Origin: Phytoseiulus persimilis | Lineage: Eukaryota > Arthropoda > Arachnida > Mesostigmata > Phytoseiidae | Reading direction: 5' to 3' | NCBI GenBank assembly: GCA_037576195.1 | Contig: CM075103.1 | Location: 26,806,723 to 26,870,722 of the forward strand | Length of the DNA: 64,000 nt | Shown here: positions 52,059 through 62,639 of the stretch, piece after piece | How the letters are laid out: every line of letters starts with the position of its first letter | How positions within the stretch are numbered: the first letter of the stretch is position 1 | The notes under the pieces: model-generated | The model's database searches: none | What the model was told of the DNA's origin: nothing | What the model saw: the letters and a program-made list of their open reading frames with translations, nothing else | Made by a program: the position numbers and the translations under genes

Positions 52059-52066
52059 CCAAAGGG
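52059..52066 (+). repeat. 8-bp target-site duplication, right copy
   Basis: CCAAAGGG abuts the right terminus and matches the left copy CCCAAGGG at 7 of 8 bases. Confidence 0.85.
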
Positions 52067-53550
52067 TTGAGCGCGGTGGTCCGTCGTAGATATCAGTACC
52101 TTGGCGGGAGAAGCTGAGATCGATATCTGTTCGAACAAAGAATACATTCTCATACATTTACAGCAGCGGGTAAGGCTTCGAAGTACCTCGAGCATTGCGA
52201 TCTCTTCCATCGACTACACCTGACAGGTTTCCTTCCTTCCCGGGCTTCTACAAGATCAAGCCCTTCCGACGTCTCAGATGGGGCACATTCTCAACGATGG
52301 GAGCGTCACGGAGTTCGTTACTTTGCCTGAGAATTCCTGTATTTTTCATTATTTCCGTTTGCCTCCGAATGGCCCATACAGAGTGATCCAATCCCTCAAG
52401 AAGAATTTTGGGTGGGACTTGGAAGCTGAGGAGAGGATACGAGCGTTCCGAGAGTGCGACATCTTCGACTCCGTTACATATCGCAAGCTCTGCCCTCCCT
52501 CTGGAAATGCAAAAGAGAAATCGCGTTATCGTTGAATACATCTTTCTCAACTTGCGTGACTTTGGACCCTCCCCACCTGATTGATTTCTCGACGAAATTC
52601 GGCAAAACTTCGGCTCCTTTTCGAAGCAACTCCTCGTCTTGTGGTTCCGAAATATGAGAAGCATAATTCCGAGGATATAGAACAGGGGACATCCGCATCG
52701 ATCCGGCGCGCTGGGGACTCTCTCTTTCTCTGAAGCGGTCTAGCACTGTCAGCCCAGCGGAACCACAGGCACAATGAACCGTATTCCCTCTGATTGCTAA
52801 ACATCGCCGCCTCGATTCACAGCTGTTCCGGGGCGGTGACTTAGTGGAGACGCTTTGGGTCTGAGGTAGGTGTCGAGCGAGAGGAAACTCGAGATCCGTC
52901 CCTGGAGAAGCTGTGAATTTAATAAAATTTAATTAATTAAAAAAACAGTTAGTCCCTCATACTTTGCAGTATGAAGCCCAGAATCTCAAAAATTTCGTAT
53001 GCACCCGAAGGAAGCGGAATGAAGGCTGATCCAACGTTTGCAACGAATCCAGAAATTGCTCAAACGTCGAGCTGGACACTCCGTCGCCAGAGTTGTAGTC
53101 TTGACGGGTGACGTTTATATTAATCACGGCGGGAATCGATTCCACGAATACCCTCATTTCGCAGTGTTTGTATTTGTATCACGGCCACCTTGGATCGGGT
53201 TCAAGTCCGACTCCCTTCGGACAGCGTAATGACGTCATCGGAACTCATTGCCACTAAATCGCCTACCGTCAATATCGGAGCTGCTGCATAGGACTGACAA
53301 CATCCGAATAATCCCAGAGCCACGGCCAAGATCAGCGCAGCGGACAATCAGTGCTTTACAATGCCTCCAAACCGAACCAATTCCGCGTCTCCGAGCCAAG
53401 AATCTGCGACTCTTAGCGCACGTCTACTCTCAAGCCCGACGTTTTGTGCAACAGAAAAAAAAACTCGATCGGGGCAGGAACGCGAGGGATATCGCGACTC
53501 GTGAGCTCCGTTTCGTGTGCCCCGTCATCGTACCGCTAGTCCCAATGTGA
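52067..53550. other. Unassigned region between hAT and PLA2
   Basis: Several frames of 60-138 codons exist on both strands without recognisable domains. A plus-strand frame of 100 codons (53,248-53,550) ends next to a GTGAGC that could be a donor, so it might be an upstream exon of the phospholipase gene, but phase and content do not establish it. An A/T-rich patch with AATAAAATTTAATTAATT lies at 52,920-52,945. Confidence 0.4.
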
Positions 53551-55418
53551 GCATGCAGTGCGGGAATTGGAGAATATCGCTCGGAATACGCTCGGGGAAC
53601 TGCTCCGAGCGATTCCCGGGCTGGCGTACGCGTGAGAACCTCCGTCATTGAAAGGAGCAGTCTTTCAAGGTATCCGAGGGCTCTGGTCCTCCCGTGCTTG
53701 CTGTGGCCCTCGACCGTTGTGGACGCTGGTTTCTTCCCATTCGAAGGAAGTCGTGCGAACTTCCAGCATTTCACTCAATTGCCCGGGAACGTGTCATCTT
53801 TTCTGGGTGAAGGCACTTTAGCGGAGATCTCTTACGAGAACGGTCGCCCGGTACGATGCCGGCTCACCGAGATTTTGTGAGTCAAATTTGTGCTCATTGT
53901 CGATTTAGTGGCGGTCTAAGTAATGGAGCGATTCCCCGAAATCGAAGGTATTCTACAGCCGTCTATCGTTGAACTTTGGAAAGACGCGTCGGATCTCGGT
54001 TTTCGGAACGATCCAACAGTGAGAGCAAAACCCGATTAAGCAAGAAAGCGATTCCGAGTTCGCTCTCCTTGAGATTTCCGCGGGTCGTTCCCATAGCCTG
54101 CCAAATCTGACTGACGGTGGGCGTTTGAACACACAGGTAGGTTAGGTCTGGTCAAGTTGTGTTCAAGCATCAAGACCGCAGTTCTGCCTGAATTTTCCGG
54201 GGACCGATCCCTGAATCGTGAGACTCAAGCATCGCTGCTGTAATCTTAGACACCGTCGATCCGCAATACCGGGCCTCAAGTAAAACTGCAAGAAACCTGA
54301 AGAACAGAAAACTGCGAAAGCCGTTTCCTCCCCCATGAGTTCTTTCTCATTCTCCCGCCCAACTGCTTTGCTCACAGGATAGCTCTCTCCTTACCCGAGA
54401 TTTGGGTCCCAACGGCTTTCAGTCGGATTGTCAGTTTCCGGACGTGTCACTCCATGGCTTTGGATGACTCGGCGTCGAGAAGTTGGAATCCTCGCAATTC
54501 TATGCGTGCCGCGGGGGACCAGTCGCTTGAGAACCTTCCCGTCCTGAACGCCGATATGAGGAATAAAAAACCCGTCACCTCTCAATCCTGTTTCATACTG
54601 TCCTAAAGTCCCTCATTCCCGAACACAGCCGCGACTCCGATCGAGATTGGCTGGCACGGAACTATCCGACGGCGCAGGAAGTGAATCTGGATGAGATGTT
54701 CCGGATCATGCAACTGTGTAAGAGAATCGAGCCCGTTCTGGTCCAACCGGGGAACCTCGAGTCGTGGTGGCTTGATCTCTTCAGTGGACTCTTCTTCGGT
54801 CAGTTATTGCTGCGAAATTTTGTATAGCTTGATCCGAAGAGCCATGACTCGTCCAAAGATTCGACGAATGTGATACTGTAGAGCTTCAGACTTCGTTCAA
54901 GTGGATTCTTGAGCTCCCGCTGCGGTTGAGGGATCCATCCTGGATGGAAATCAATCCACCCTCTCAAGCATGCTTAGCTTGATGATCACAAACAATAACT
55001 GATCGATTCCGAACATTCTTCAGAAACTGCTTGGTGTGGCCCCGGCAACCTTGCCAAGAACTATTCGTACTTGGGGAAAGCGAGGCGTACGGATGCTTGC
55101 TGCAGGAATCACGACCTTTGTCCCGTGAAACTCACCTCTTGGGAGAACAAACACCGCATCCGACCCGGCGTCCGAGGAATGTTGCACTGTCGCTGCGAGG
55201 AACTCCTCCATGATTGTCTGTATGAGGCGCAACAGTACGAGACGCATGCTAAGGTTCTCCTGACGTTGTATTTCTCTGTCTACAACAATGACTGCATCAT
55301 AGGAGAGAACGGATTTTTCTACAGCGGCAACGTCAAAGGAGCGCTCAGCGAGCGGAGGGAAAAGTTCGCGCGAGAACGTCTAGCCGATCCCAACGCACGT
55401 TCGAGGGCTGAGAGTTAA
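53551..55418 (+). CDS. Group III secreted phospholipase A2
   Basis: Secreted phospholipase A2 releases the sn-2 fatty acid from phospholipids using calcium and a His/Asp pair. Exon 3 (55,024-55,418) carries the calcium loop WCGPGN and the active-site block DACCRNHDLCP, followed by HCRCEELLHDCLYEA with the expected cysteines. This spacing is that of the bee-venom-type group III enzyme. Exon 2 (54,629-54,798) reads LDEMFRIMQLCKRIEPVLV and joins in phase across a 225-nt intron (GTCAGT to TTCTTCAG). A probable earlier exon ends at 53,876 at GTGAGT and matches exon 2 in phase across 752 nt. It contains ENGRPVRC, similar to propeptides in this family. Its 5' limit is not fixed: the frame is open from 53,551 but has no ATG, so a further upstream exon with the signal peptide is expected. 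The stop overlaps AATAAA. It may act in digestion, saliva, immunity or lipid signalling. Confidence 0.82.
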
Positions 55419-55422
55419 TAAA
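55417..55422 (+). terminator. Poly(A) signal overlapping the PLA2 stop codon
   Basis: The stop TAA at 55,416-55,418 and AATAAA at 55,417-55,422 overlap, so if this hexamer is used the 3' UTR would be only about 10-30 bases. Confidence 0.4.
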
Positions 55423-57640
55423 AGATGAGTTCACCCTTTGTGAGATGGTGACTATTTGAGGATCCCAAGTCGAGGTTCACACTCCACACGCTAGCCCTCC
55501 ATGCTCCGGCAGAACAGGAAAATCCAGGGAAATCTGACTCTCTGCGAGAACTTCGCGAGTTTGGGGTTCGGAGCCCGTTTGACGCATCTTTCACTGAGTG
55601 TATACAGGAACCGTGAGATGCAATCCATTCGAAGATTTGTTCCAACAATCTGAAACAATTCAAACGACACTCTTGTCTACTTCAAGAAGATGGCCGATGT
55701 CTCCTCGACGGAGCTCGACTCTTTCTACTGATTTTTCACCCTAGTCCTGAACGTTGAGGTGCGGCCGCGAGGAGAAGTTGCGACAATTCCCGGAGAGAAA
55801 TTCAGATACTGAGAAGTCATTCCTTTTTTCGTGCAACGGTCGAACACCGAGAAATCTCTAGGTATCTTCTGGTACCAGATGCTTGGGAGCTCGCTCCGGA
55901 ATCAGCCTAGGAGTTGAGGAGTTTGCGTCCTTCAGAGTCAAACCTACCGCTGCAGTTCCGATTTGTTTTCCAAAGCTGGAGCAATGAAGCTGGATCTCGC
56001 GGGAGCGGCGTGGAATGCTCGAACCCTTCGTTGATTTGTTTCTCCAGATTTTCGCTTGATGATCCTCCGAGTCCAGAAGTCATCTTTCTCAAGAATGCTC
56101 GCTTGTTAGGCAAATCGACGATCCACAAATTTTGATGCGAAGTGGGGGTGACATGTGGGTTCAGGTGAGATTCCCCTCAGACGCCCAACATCTCTCAATA
56201 CTGGATCGAACATGAACCCAACTGAATTGGAATAGCTGCTTAGTGGAGGAACGGGGCCTCCGAGGAAGTCGTGCGAACGATTATCCCGATTGGATCATTT
56301 TGTTCTCCCGTAGTGCGCATGTCATGGAAAATCGACGCGTCCCCGCACCCGCTGTAGACGTCAGTATGCGATACGGGATCAATTCTAGTGAAAACAATCA
56401 AGCCGGCTCTCGCTGATCACTGGGCTCTTAATCGTGGCTGCGCCAAGAAAGAGTGTCACCTAATCCGGGGTGCGATCTATGGCTTTCGCTTCGAGGTGTC
56501 CGCTCGGGAATCCCCACAAAAGTGTGCGGAAACCCGATTCCAATGATAATCCTCACGCGGGGAATCCCCCTATGTTCCCCTGTCTGCGCGAAACATTTCA
56601 TAGAGTGAACACGATTGATTACGTTTCCTGTGAACAAGCCGACGCCGACTTCTTCTGGTATGAGTTTCCTGTGGACGCGACTCCTGTTTCTCCCTCGGGA
56701 GCGAGCTCAGGCCTCTTTGTGTTCTCAAGACACAGGAATCCTGCTTTAGAGCTCTGAGAATTCTCGCAGCGACAGATGAGTTTCTGAGCAGTGCTCCTTG
56801 ACGAAGTCTGATCAAGTCAGACAAGTCCCGGTTGAACCTGGAAGCTCGTTACGTGAAAGCGGCTCAGAACAATCGGAGCTCCAGAATCGACTCCCGTGGA
56901 GGGCGTTCCACTCGAGTTTCCAAAGGAGAGTTGGTCCGGCGCCACGCAACCCTCCCACTTGCGGTCGCACGTCGTGTGTGACAGGAGCCAAATCGAGCGA
57001 GTTACGGGTGCGTCGTCGAGCATGCAAGCCTTAGGCTCTCTTCCGCGGCGTGGGTGCTCACGCTAGAGTCGACTTATAATTCTAGAGATTCTAGATTAAG
57101 CGGTCCGAGACTTGATTCATTGTTACGCCCTCTCAGGAGAAAAACCTTTGTTTACGCTCTGCTTGAGAAGCAGATGCGGAGCTATCGACACATGTCACGA
57201 GCTGAGACTTCTAGCTTCCAGTCTCTGCCTCGGCGATAGGGCGATTGGCGCGGGGAAACAGCAGACGATCCTATGACGATACACATCCGAACCACTCGGA
57301 AAGAAGCATTGGCGTTTCGCGAGCACTCACGATGCTCCGCAGGGGATTCCCACGAACGCGAGTGCAGCCTATTTGACGAGCTCGACTCCAAACGGCGATA
57401 AGTCCATTTTTGATGATTTCGAGAAAATCGTTTTTTAATTCTGGTGAAAGCTGTCAGCGCATGATCACGGTAGAGCTTCGGGATCAGATAGGCAGAAGGA
57501 CGAAGAGCCTAATCCAGGGTACTTCGAAAAGCTCGTCATATCAATATATCAATCGAAATCCGGAATTCGACAAAAATTGACTTATCGCCGTTTGGAGTCG
57601 AGCTCGTCATTTGAACAATGAGTCCAAGGGAAGAGACGAA
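55423..57640. other. Unassigned region with short open frames
   Basis: No domain is recognised. Two frames are worth noting. A minus-strand frame at 56,128-55,907 has an ATG 16 codons in (MTSGLGGSSSENLEKQINEG) and runs to a TAG. A plus-strand frame at 56,470-56,757 contains DYVSCEQADADFFWYEF. Both are within lengths expected by chance and neither has a matched splice partner. Confidence 0.4.
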
Positions 57641-57645
57641 GATCG

Positions 57646-58236
57646 TTGAATCATTCGGAGAGATTTTCGCAAAGACGGTGTGTCGAATTTAAATGGGGCC
57701 AGGTGACAATCGGCCTGAGCTCATCCCGCCGCCCGGATGGAAGCCGACATAATAACTCAGCTCAAATGGGATGCCGGAATCAGCATCATGGGGACGCCGT
57801 GCGTTCAGAATCGATGTGTTTGACATCCGACAGCAGACCGCAAGATGTGATTGCTAAGGACTCGGGGCATCGGATGACGTCACCCAATCTTGTAATCGTT
57901 CGCGGCGCTGCTCCGTCATTTGAGGACTATTCCGTGTCCAAACCAGCGGATCCGCTCCAAGGAAAGGACCGAGGGAGTTCGGTGAACAGAATCCTGCGAA
58001 GTGGATGGAAATTTCCTACAGTCCGGGGTTCACCTGTCATTCTGCTGGAGAGGAAAGGTTCCTTGGCTTTCCCTCCGGAAAAAATGTCGATGTACGAGAA
58101 CTTTGGAAGCAAGACACGGTGTGATATTTTGGCATTCCGTAGGAGCATGTTTTCTCACGGAGTTGAGCTTCAGCGATCCAAGTTCGTTCACCGAGGAAGA
58201 TGGCGGCCTTGGGAGTGTTTGGAGCTTGCATCATAG
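57646..58236 (+). CDS. Long open frame, product unknown
   Basis: A 196-codon frame runs from 57,646 (a TTG; the first ATG in frame lies about 40 codons later at MGCRNQHH) to TAG at 58,236. It is among the longest frames outside identified genes. The translation is basic and soluble, with no membrane segment or known motif. Antisense frames of 73 and 117 codons overlap its second half. About one such frame is expected by chance in the window, so evidence for coding is weak. Confidence 0.2.
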   Translation: MNHSERFSQRRCVEFKWGQVTIGLSSSRRPDGSRHNNSAQMGCRNQHHGDAVRSESMCLTSDSRPQDVIAKDSGHRMTSPNLVIVRGAAPSFEDYSVSKPADPLQGKDRGSSVNRILRSGWKFPTVRGSPVILLERKGSLAFPPEKMSMYENFGSKTRCDILAFRRSMFSHGVELQRSKFVHRGRWRPWECLELAS

Positions 58237-58383
58237 TGTTTTGACACGGAATCGTTCCAGAGGGCGTCAATATGAGTGAGAGAACTCGAACAGAAAACAA
58301 TTTGATTGAGCTGATTCGCTCGCATCCGAACCGGAGAGTGGAGGCAGCCCAAAAGAGAGTCGAAACATCATGAGCTCGACTAC

Positions 58384-58608
58384 ATGTCAACGTTGTTGAG
58401 GGGGCTCCTCTCTCAGTTACTCCGCGTGAGGTTGTCCGCGGAACTCTTAGATTTGGCGGCCCTTAGCACGAGGCTTTCCAGATTGCGGTCCGAGCGTTCG
58501 AGGGAGCAGGCGCGCGATTATGGCGATGAATAACTTCGAGAGTTCACTGAGTTCGTGGACGATCTTCGGGAGAATAAATCAAGGAAGCGATCCCGACGCC
58601 GGAAATGA
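58384..58608 (+). CDS. Small helical frame with an in-frame TAA
   Basis: From ATG at 58,384 the frame runs 49 codons (MSTLLRGLLSQLLRVRLSAE, then Leu/Arg-rich helical sequence ending ARDYGDE) to TAA at 58,531, then stays open for 24 more codons (LREFTEFVDDLRENK, ending in a Lys/Arg-rich tail) to TGA at 58,606. The amphipathic Leu/Arg pattern and dibasic tail recall peptide precursors, but no family is recognised. AATAAA at 58,573-58,578 would fit a poly(A) signal for the first stop. The alternative is a coding exon damaged by one stop. Confidence 0.25.
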
Positions 58609-58649
58609 TCTTTGAATCTAAGCGATGCGAATAATCGAGATTAACGACG

Positions 58650-58934
58650 CTAGAATCCGCACGGTTTCATGAAGATGTTCTCTCGGCCGGGAAAGGTGAA
58701 CGAATGATCAGGATCGAGCGCAGGTTTTTTCTCGCCGGAGACAGATGCTTTCATCCGACTCTCGGATCGTTCCCGTATCCGTGGCGTGAGCGTTTCTACA
58801 TGACCGCCTGAATCTCTGAAAGTTGTGAGCTCATTGAGAATCCTAGTATTACTCCGTAGAGCAAACGAGTCATAATACGACCACGTTTCGCGCCGATTAG
58901 TGATGATCAAGATTCGTCCGGTAGATTGAACCAT
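58650..58934 (-). CDS. Open frame of 94 codons, product unknown
   Basis: The frame starts at ATG (58,934) and ends at TAG (58,650). It begins MVQSTGRILIITNRRETWSY and ends NIFMKPCGF. It lies head to head with the plus-strand gene starting near 58,956. No domain, signal peptide or splice partner is visible. Frames of this size are common by chance here, so it is listed only as a candidate. Confidence 0.2.
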   Translation of the reverse strand: MVQSTGRILIITNRRETWSYYDSFALRSNTRILNELTTFRDSGGHVETLTPRIRERSESRMKASVSGEKKPALDPDHSFTFPGRENIFMKPCGF

Positions 58935-58955
58935 TGGTGGAACGTGACGTTTCAG

Positions 58956-60074
58956 AGGGAAACCCTCGCAAAGCGGTGAGGAGGTTCAACGATACGGAGA
59001 CTCTGTCGGGATCTCTCGATAAGATATTTGGGATCGCGCGCTCAAGACGAAAGGGTGGTCCCGAGAGACTTGGAGTGCGCTTCTGCGAAGTTAGTCGAAA
59101 GCTGATTGAAATCCTCGGCGATCCCCCACTTCGGGAATCGGCTCTCCGCCTCTTGAGCAGCGACCGGTATCAGTCACACTGTTGTGCCGTTTCCACGCAA
59201 TCAACGAAAGGTTCGATATTTCGTAATCAGAGGCGCCTTCCGATTTACGCGACATCTTCAGAAACAGGTATTCCAATCAGAACCGACGAGCATCCCCTCA
59301 GGCTCCGGATCTAAGATGTAGCTATTAGCTTTCATTGACTGCCCGTCGGAAGTATGTTTTTCCGAGACGAGTTGTCAATAGCCCTTGATTTTATGTTATG
59401 CACCGAGAATGGATCGTTTAATATTGCTCATAATATTGCAATGACTTCTGAGAGTATCGCGCTATTTATTGGAGAGCGACGGAGTTCGGACTCAAAGTTG
59501 AGATGCTCTTAGAGATTAGCCTGGACGATTCGTTGCCTTGGCGTGTCCTGCCTTGTCCCGGCACACAGCCGAATGTTCAGGAATCGGAACAGTAAATCAT
59601 CCAGTTCGAGTCTCATGTAGCGTGTTGTGCATTCCTGAATGCCTCGAGTTAAGAGTCACTACCCATCAAATTCATCGGGGCCTTAAAATTACTCAGCCGT
59701 TTTTTTTCCTAGGAATGAGCCTTCTGCCCTTGCTGCATCGTACCGGAGATCATCACTTCCGACAGAAGGAGGAAGTGAAACCCGTTTTCGATTTCGAATG
59801 GACGAACTGGATTGAGCTGACACAGTGAGTACCGAAATCATACTTAAAGTTTTCGAATCCCGGCCCCTCGAACAGCTTGATTCGGGTTTGCCCGCAGCAA
59901 GTCGAGCAGTTCGCTAGCGCCCTCAAGAGTGACAATCTTCCGTTCGTCGGAGAACACTTCGTCTCCGGCGCGTTACTTCATCCCAGAATGGAATCAATGA
60001 ATCCAAGGCTACATCTTATGAATTCGGGATTTGCCATCTGGGGACAAGACAGTCGCTGGCCTATCTCCAAGTGA
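58956..60074 (+). CDS. Three-exon gene of unknown function
   Basis: Exons are proposed at 58,956-59,267, 59,713-59,824 and 59,876-60,074. Exon 1 follows a GACGTTTCAG acceptor and ends at ACAG|GTATTC. Exon 2 follows a T-rich acceptor (TTTTTTTTCCTAG) and ends at GTGAGT. Exon 3 follows a 51-nt intron ending CGAACAG. Both junctions agree in phase. The product includes GSLDKIFGIARSRRKGG, RKLIEILGDPPLRESALRLL, VFDFEWTNWIELTH and NLPFVGEHFVSGALLHPRME. No membrane segment or catalytic motif is evident and I do not recognise the family. The first exon has no ATG, so the 5' part is missing, possibly including the small frame at 58.4 kb. The TGA at 60,072 overlaps a weak donor (GTGATA). Using it would join in phase to a further exon at 60,223-60,358 with a GTGAGC donor, so the 3' end is uncertain. 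Confidence 0.5.
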
Positions 60075-61040
60075 TAAGCGATATTCGAGACTGGACGCTA
60101 TCGTTCTCAGCTTGCACCTTATCTACGCCGTAAAGAGCCATTGCCCTGTTTGAGAAGCTATTTCGTTTAACGGTTATCCGTCAAACGTTGTGCCCTGAGA
60201 TCTGTAAAAAACTCGATTCCAGGGGGTGGCGAGAGAGGCGTGTCCGGCGAAATCGCCCCATGCTCAGATCGATCCCTGAATCGGGGAGGAAGCTGTTTTT
60301 TTTTGTCGAAATTCCTCGATGGCATATCTTGCCGGCCTCGACTCAACCTGCTCGACAGGTGAGCTGACCAATTGCCAGCAGAAGGAGGCGTATCGCTTCG
60401 GAACCCCGTCCGACAGCTAAATGGGCTCACAACAGGCAACAAACTCCATCACACTCTTCACTTCAGACGGGAAGTTCCCGAATCAATCGGGAACGTAACT
60501 TCGGGTTGAAACCTCGTGTTTCGTGAGATCCGCACGAGTCCAATAATTGGAATTCGTCGAGTGGAATGGTAAATCTTCAAGCACGAATGATTGCCAGTTA
60601 TTGGACTTGATAGAGAAATTGTTCGCTTGAAATTCAACTGGACCGCAATTCGACGAGACAAAACAAGCTTGCAAACCGGTTTTCACTCAATGAGCACGCG
60701 ACAATCGCAGTTTGCTCAAATTCACGCCTCAATCAAGGTAGGACATGAGCCTGTTGTTGTGAGCTGTACATCTGACATGAGTATCTTGAGCTCTCTTTAC
60801 CGGGCCAGACCCGAGTATATGCTCATATATCAACAGTAGAACTGAGCTAGGAGGAAGAACTCCGTCAAATGGAAATCACAACCATGGCATGAATGATATG
60901 AGGGAGACATCTGCGAGAACATCGGGAAACAGCCTACTCTGATTGCGATCACTGAATGGTTGTTTTTCAGGCGTCTTTTTTTTGTCGCTCGTTATACCCA
61001 TTGTCAAGCTGGGATGAGTAAAACGCGCTACAGAACGTGT

Positions 61041-62638
61041 TTACGATCCGGCCACATTCTCCCGTCCTTCCATAAAAAGCACCAGCGCATATTTTGAGTA
61101 GGGAGATAGCGCCCGGTCCATATTTGCTCCGAGGGAACCCGGAATGCTCGGTGCTCCATGATTGGCATCGGAGACCAGTTTTGGAACACCAAAGTGCTTC
61201 ATAACTGGAACGCAATCAAAAATCAGCGAGTGGCCCGCATCTGGTCCCAGGTTTGAATGGTACGATTCCTTTACCACACCGAAGAAGATGTGGATCATGA
61301 GAACCGTTCCTGGAGTCCCCGATGGTGGTCGAACCCACCGCTCGCGTTCGAGCCTCCAGCTTGCAACTATGTCGCTGTGCTATCGAAACCGGATTCGCGC
61401 AAGCGCTTCAGGCCGCGCTGTTTCACTCGATTCGATGGCAATTGGATTCGCGATCAGTTCACAAGCAGAACCGATGAGATACCATCAAGTCGCTGGAAAA
61501 TACTCGAGCACAGTCTCAGACTCGAGCCAGATCATACCGCGGGTGTTGCACGTTTAATGCATTACGGCTTGGACCCATGAGCATCGCTCCATCCATCACA
61601 AACGGATCCCTACCCGTAGATTGCAGAAGCGTGATGGTGAGTCGAATGTACGGCAGCCGTGTCTCAGGATCCTCTGAGAAATCTCGTTTGCACAAACAGG
61701 GAAGTCAGCTCCGCCCGTTGAGGGAAACAGCACTCAAGATTGAATGATCGTAGCTGAACATCTGGTTGATCTTGAGCACTGTTGTGACTCTTCCTTTAGG
61801 AAAACTGTCTGGGAGGGAGCCAGCTTGAATCGAAACCTGCAGCTCAGGACGAAAATACGGCGTCACCATGGTAATTTTCGTCTTCAGAACGTGTCGATAC
61901 GACTTTGGGCTCGAAATTCGAAGGAAACGCTCCGAAGATCTGAAGCGGGAACTCCATCGAAGCCCTCGGTGATGGTTCCCCGGCTTCGCGTTCCCGCTCA
62001 CCGTCGAGAACAGTTCATGTGGCGCCGGTCTTTTCGGGTGAATACAGAATGGCCCGACTTCTGACACAAGCAGGTCGTGATCGATGGAGGTTTTTCGAAC
62101 CACGAATGAGGAGATCTGGAACCATAGGGCACGGCCTTGATGCGACACAAGGAGGGACGAGCTTGAACCGATCGGCTGCAAGAATCTCCATAAAGAAATG
62201 ATCACCCCGATACGGGGCCAAGGGAACTGTGAAGCTCGCAATTCGTTGCATTCGGATTCGAGCTCTCATCCACTCATTAGAGTATTCCGTATGAGATCGC
62301 GTCTCATTGTCGGGAAAGAGCTCACAGTGAGATAAGAACCGGTTATCCGCTACCGGATATACGACAAGGGTTGAGGATACTCTTTGATTCACAGATAATC
62401 GAGTTACTCCTCTCCGGGTAACGCTCTGCTGACCACCAGGCCAAGCATTTCCGCCCTTCCTCGATTGTTCGTCGTTGGGAATGAGCTCCTTACGAACTGT
62501 TGTCGGTATGAATGGTCGCGTCTGTTTCCTCGAGCGGTTGTGTTCTAGCAAGCGCTCAGGTCCAGAAATAACTTCGCTGCCCGGCGTCGTGGAACAATGG
62601 CCGAGAGCCAACTTGCCGTGCATCGTCTCGCTTCCCAA
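61041..62638 (-). CDS. Probable multi-exon gene of unknown function
   Basis: Four overlapping or adjacent open stretches on the minus strand (62,638-62,015, 62,241-61,705, 61,673-61,516 and 61,298-61,041) read like parts of one spliced gene. Representative pieces in order are WMRARIRMQRIASFTVPLAP, DHDLLVSEVGPFCIHPKRP, VTTVLKINQMFSYDHSIL, DPETRLPYIRLTITLLQS and VMKHFGVPKLVSDANHG. A phase-1 junction joins the second to the third across a 66-nt intron ending GAGATTTCTCAG. A GTGAGC to CTTCAG intron of about 60 nt may lie near 61,950-62,010. The last stretch ends at TAA or at an overlapping GTAAAC donor. The 207-codon first stretch is longer than chance easily gives. Exact exon limits, start and family remain unresolved. 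Plus-strand frames over the same bases seem to be shadows. Confidence 0.4.
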
Positions 62639-62639
62639 G

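Noticed and set aside
60591..60839. Plus-strand 82-codon frame near 60.6 kb
   Set aside because: An acceptor precedes it, but the phase disagrees with the best upstream exon end, so it was not added to the orphan gene.
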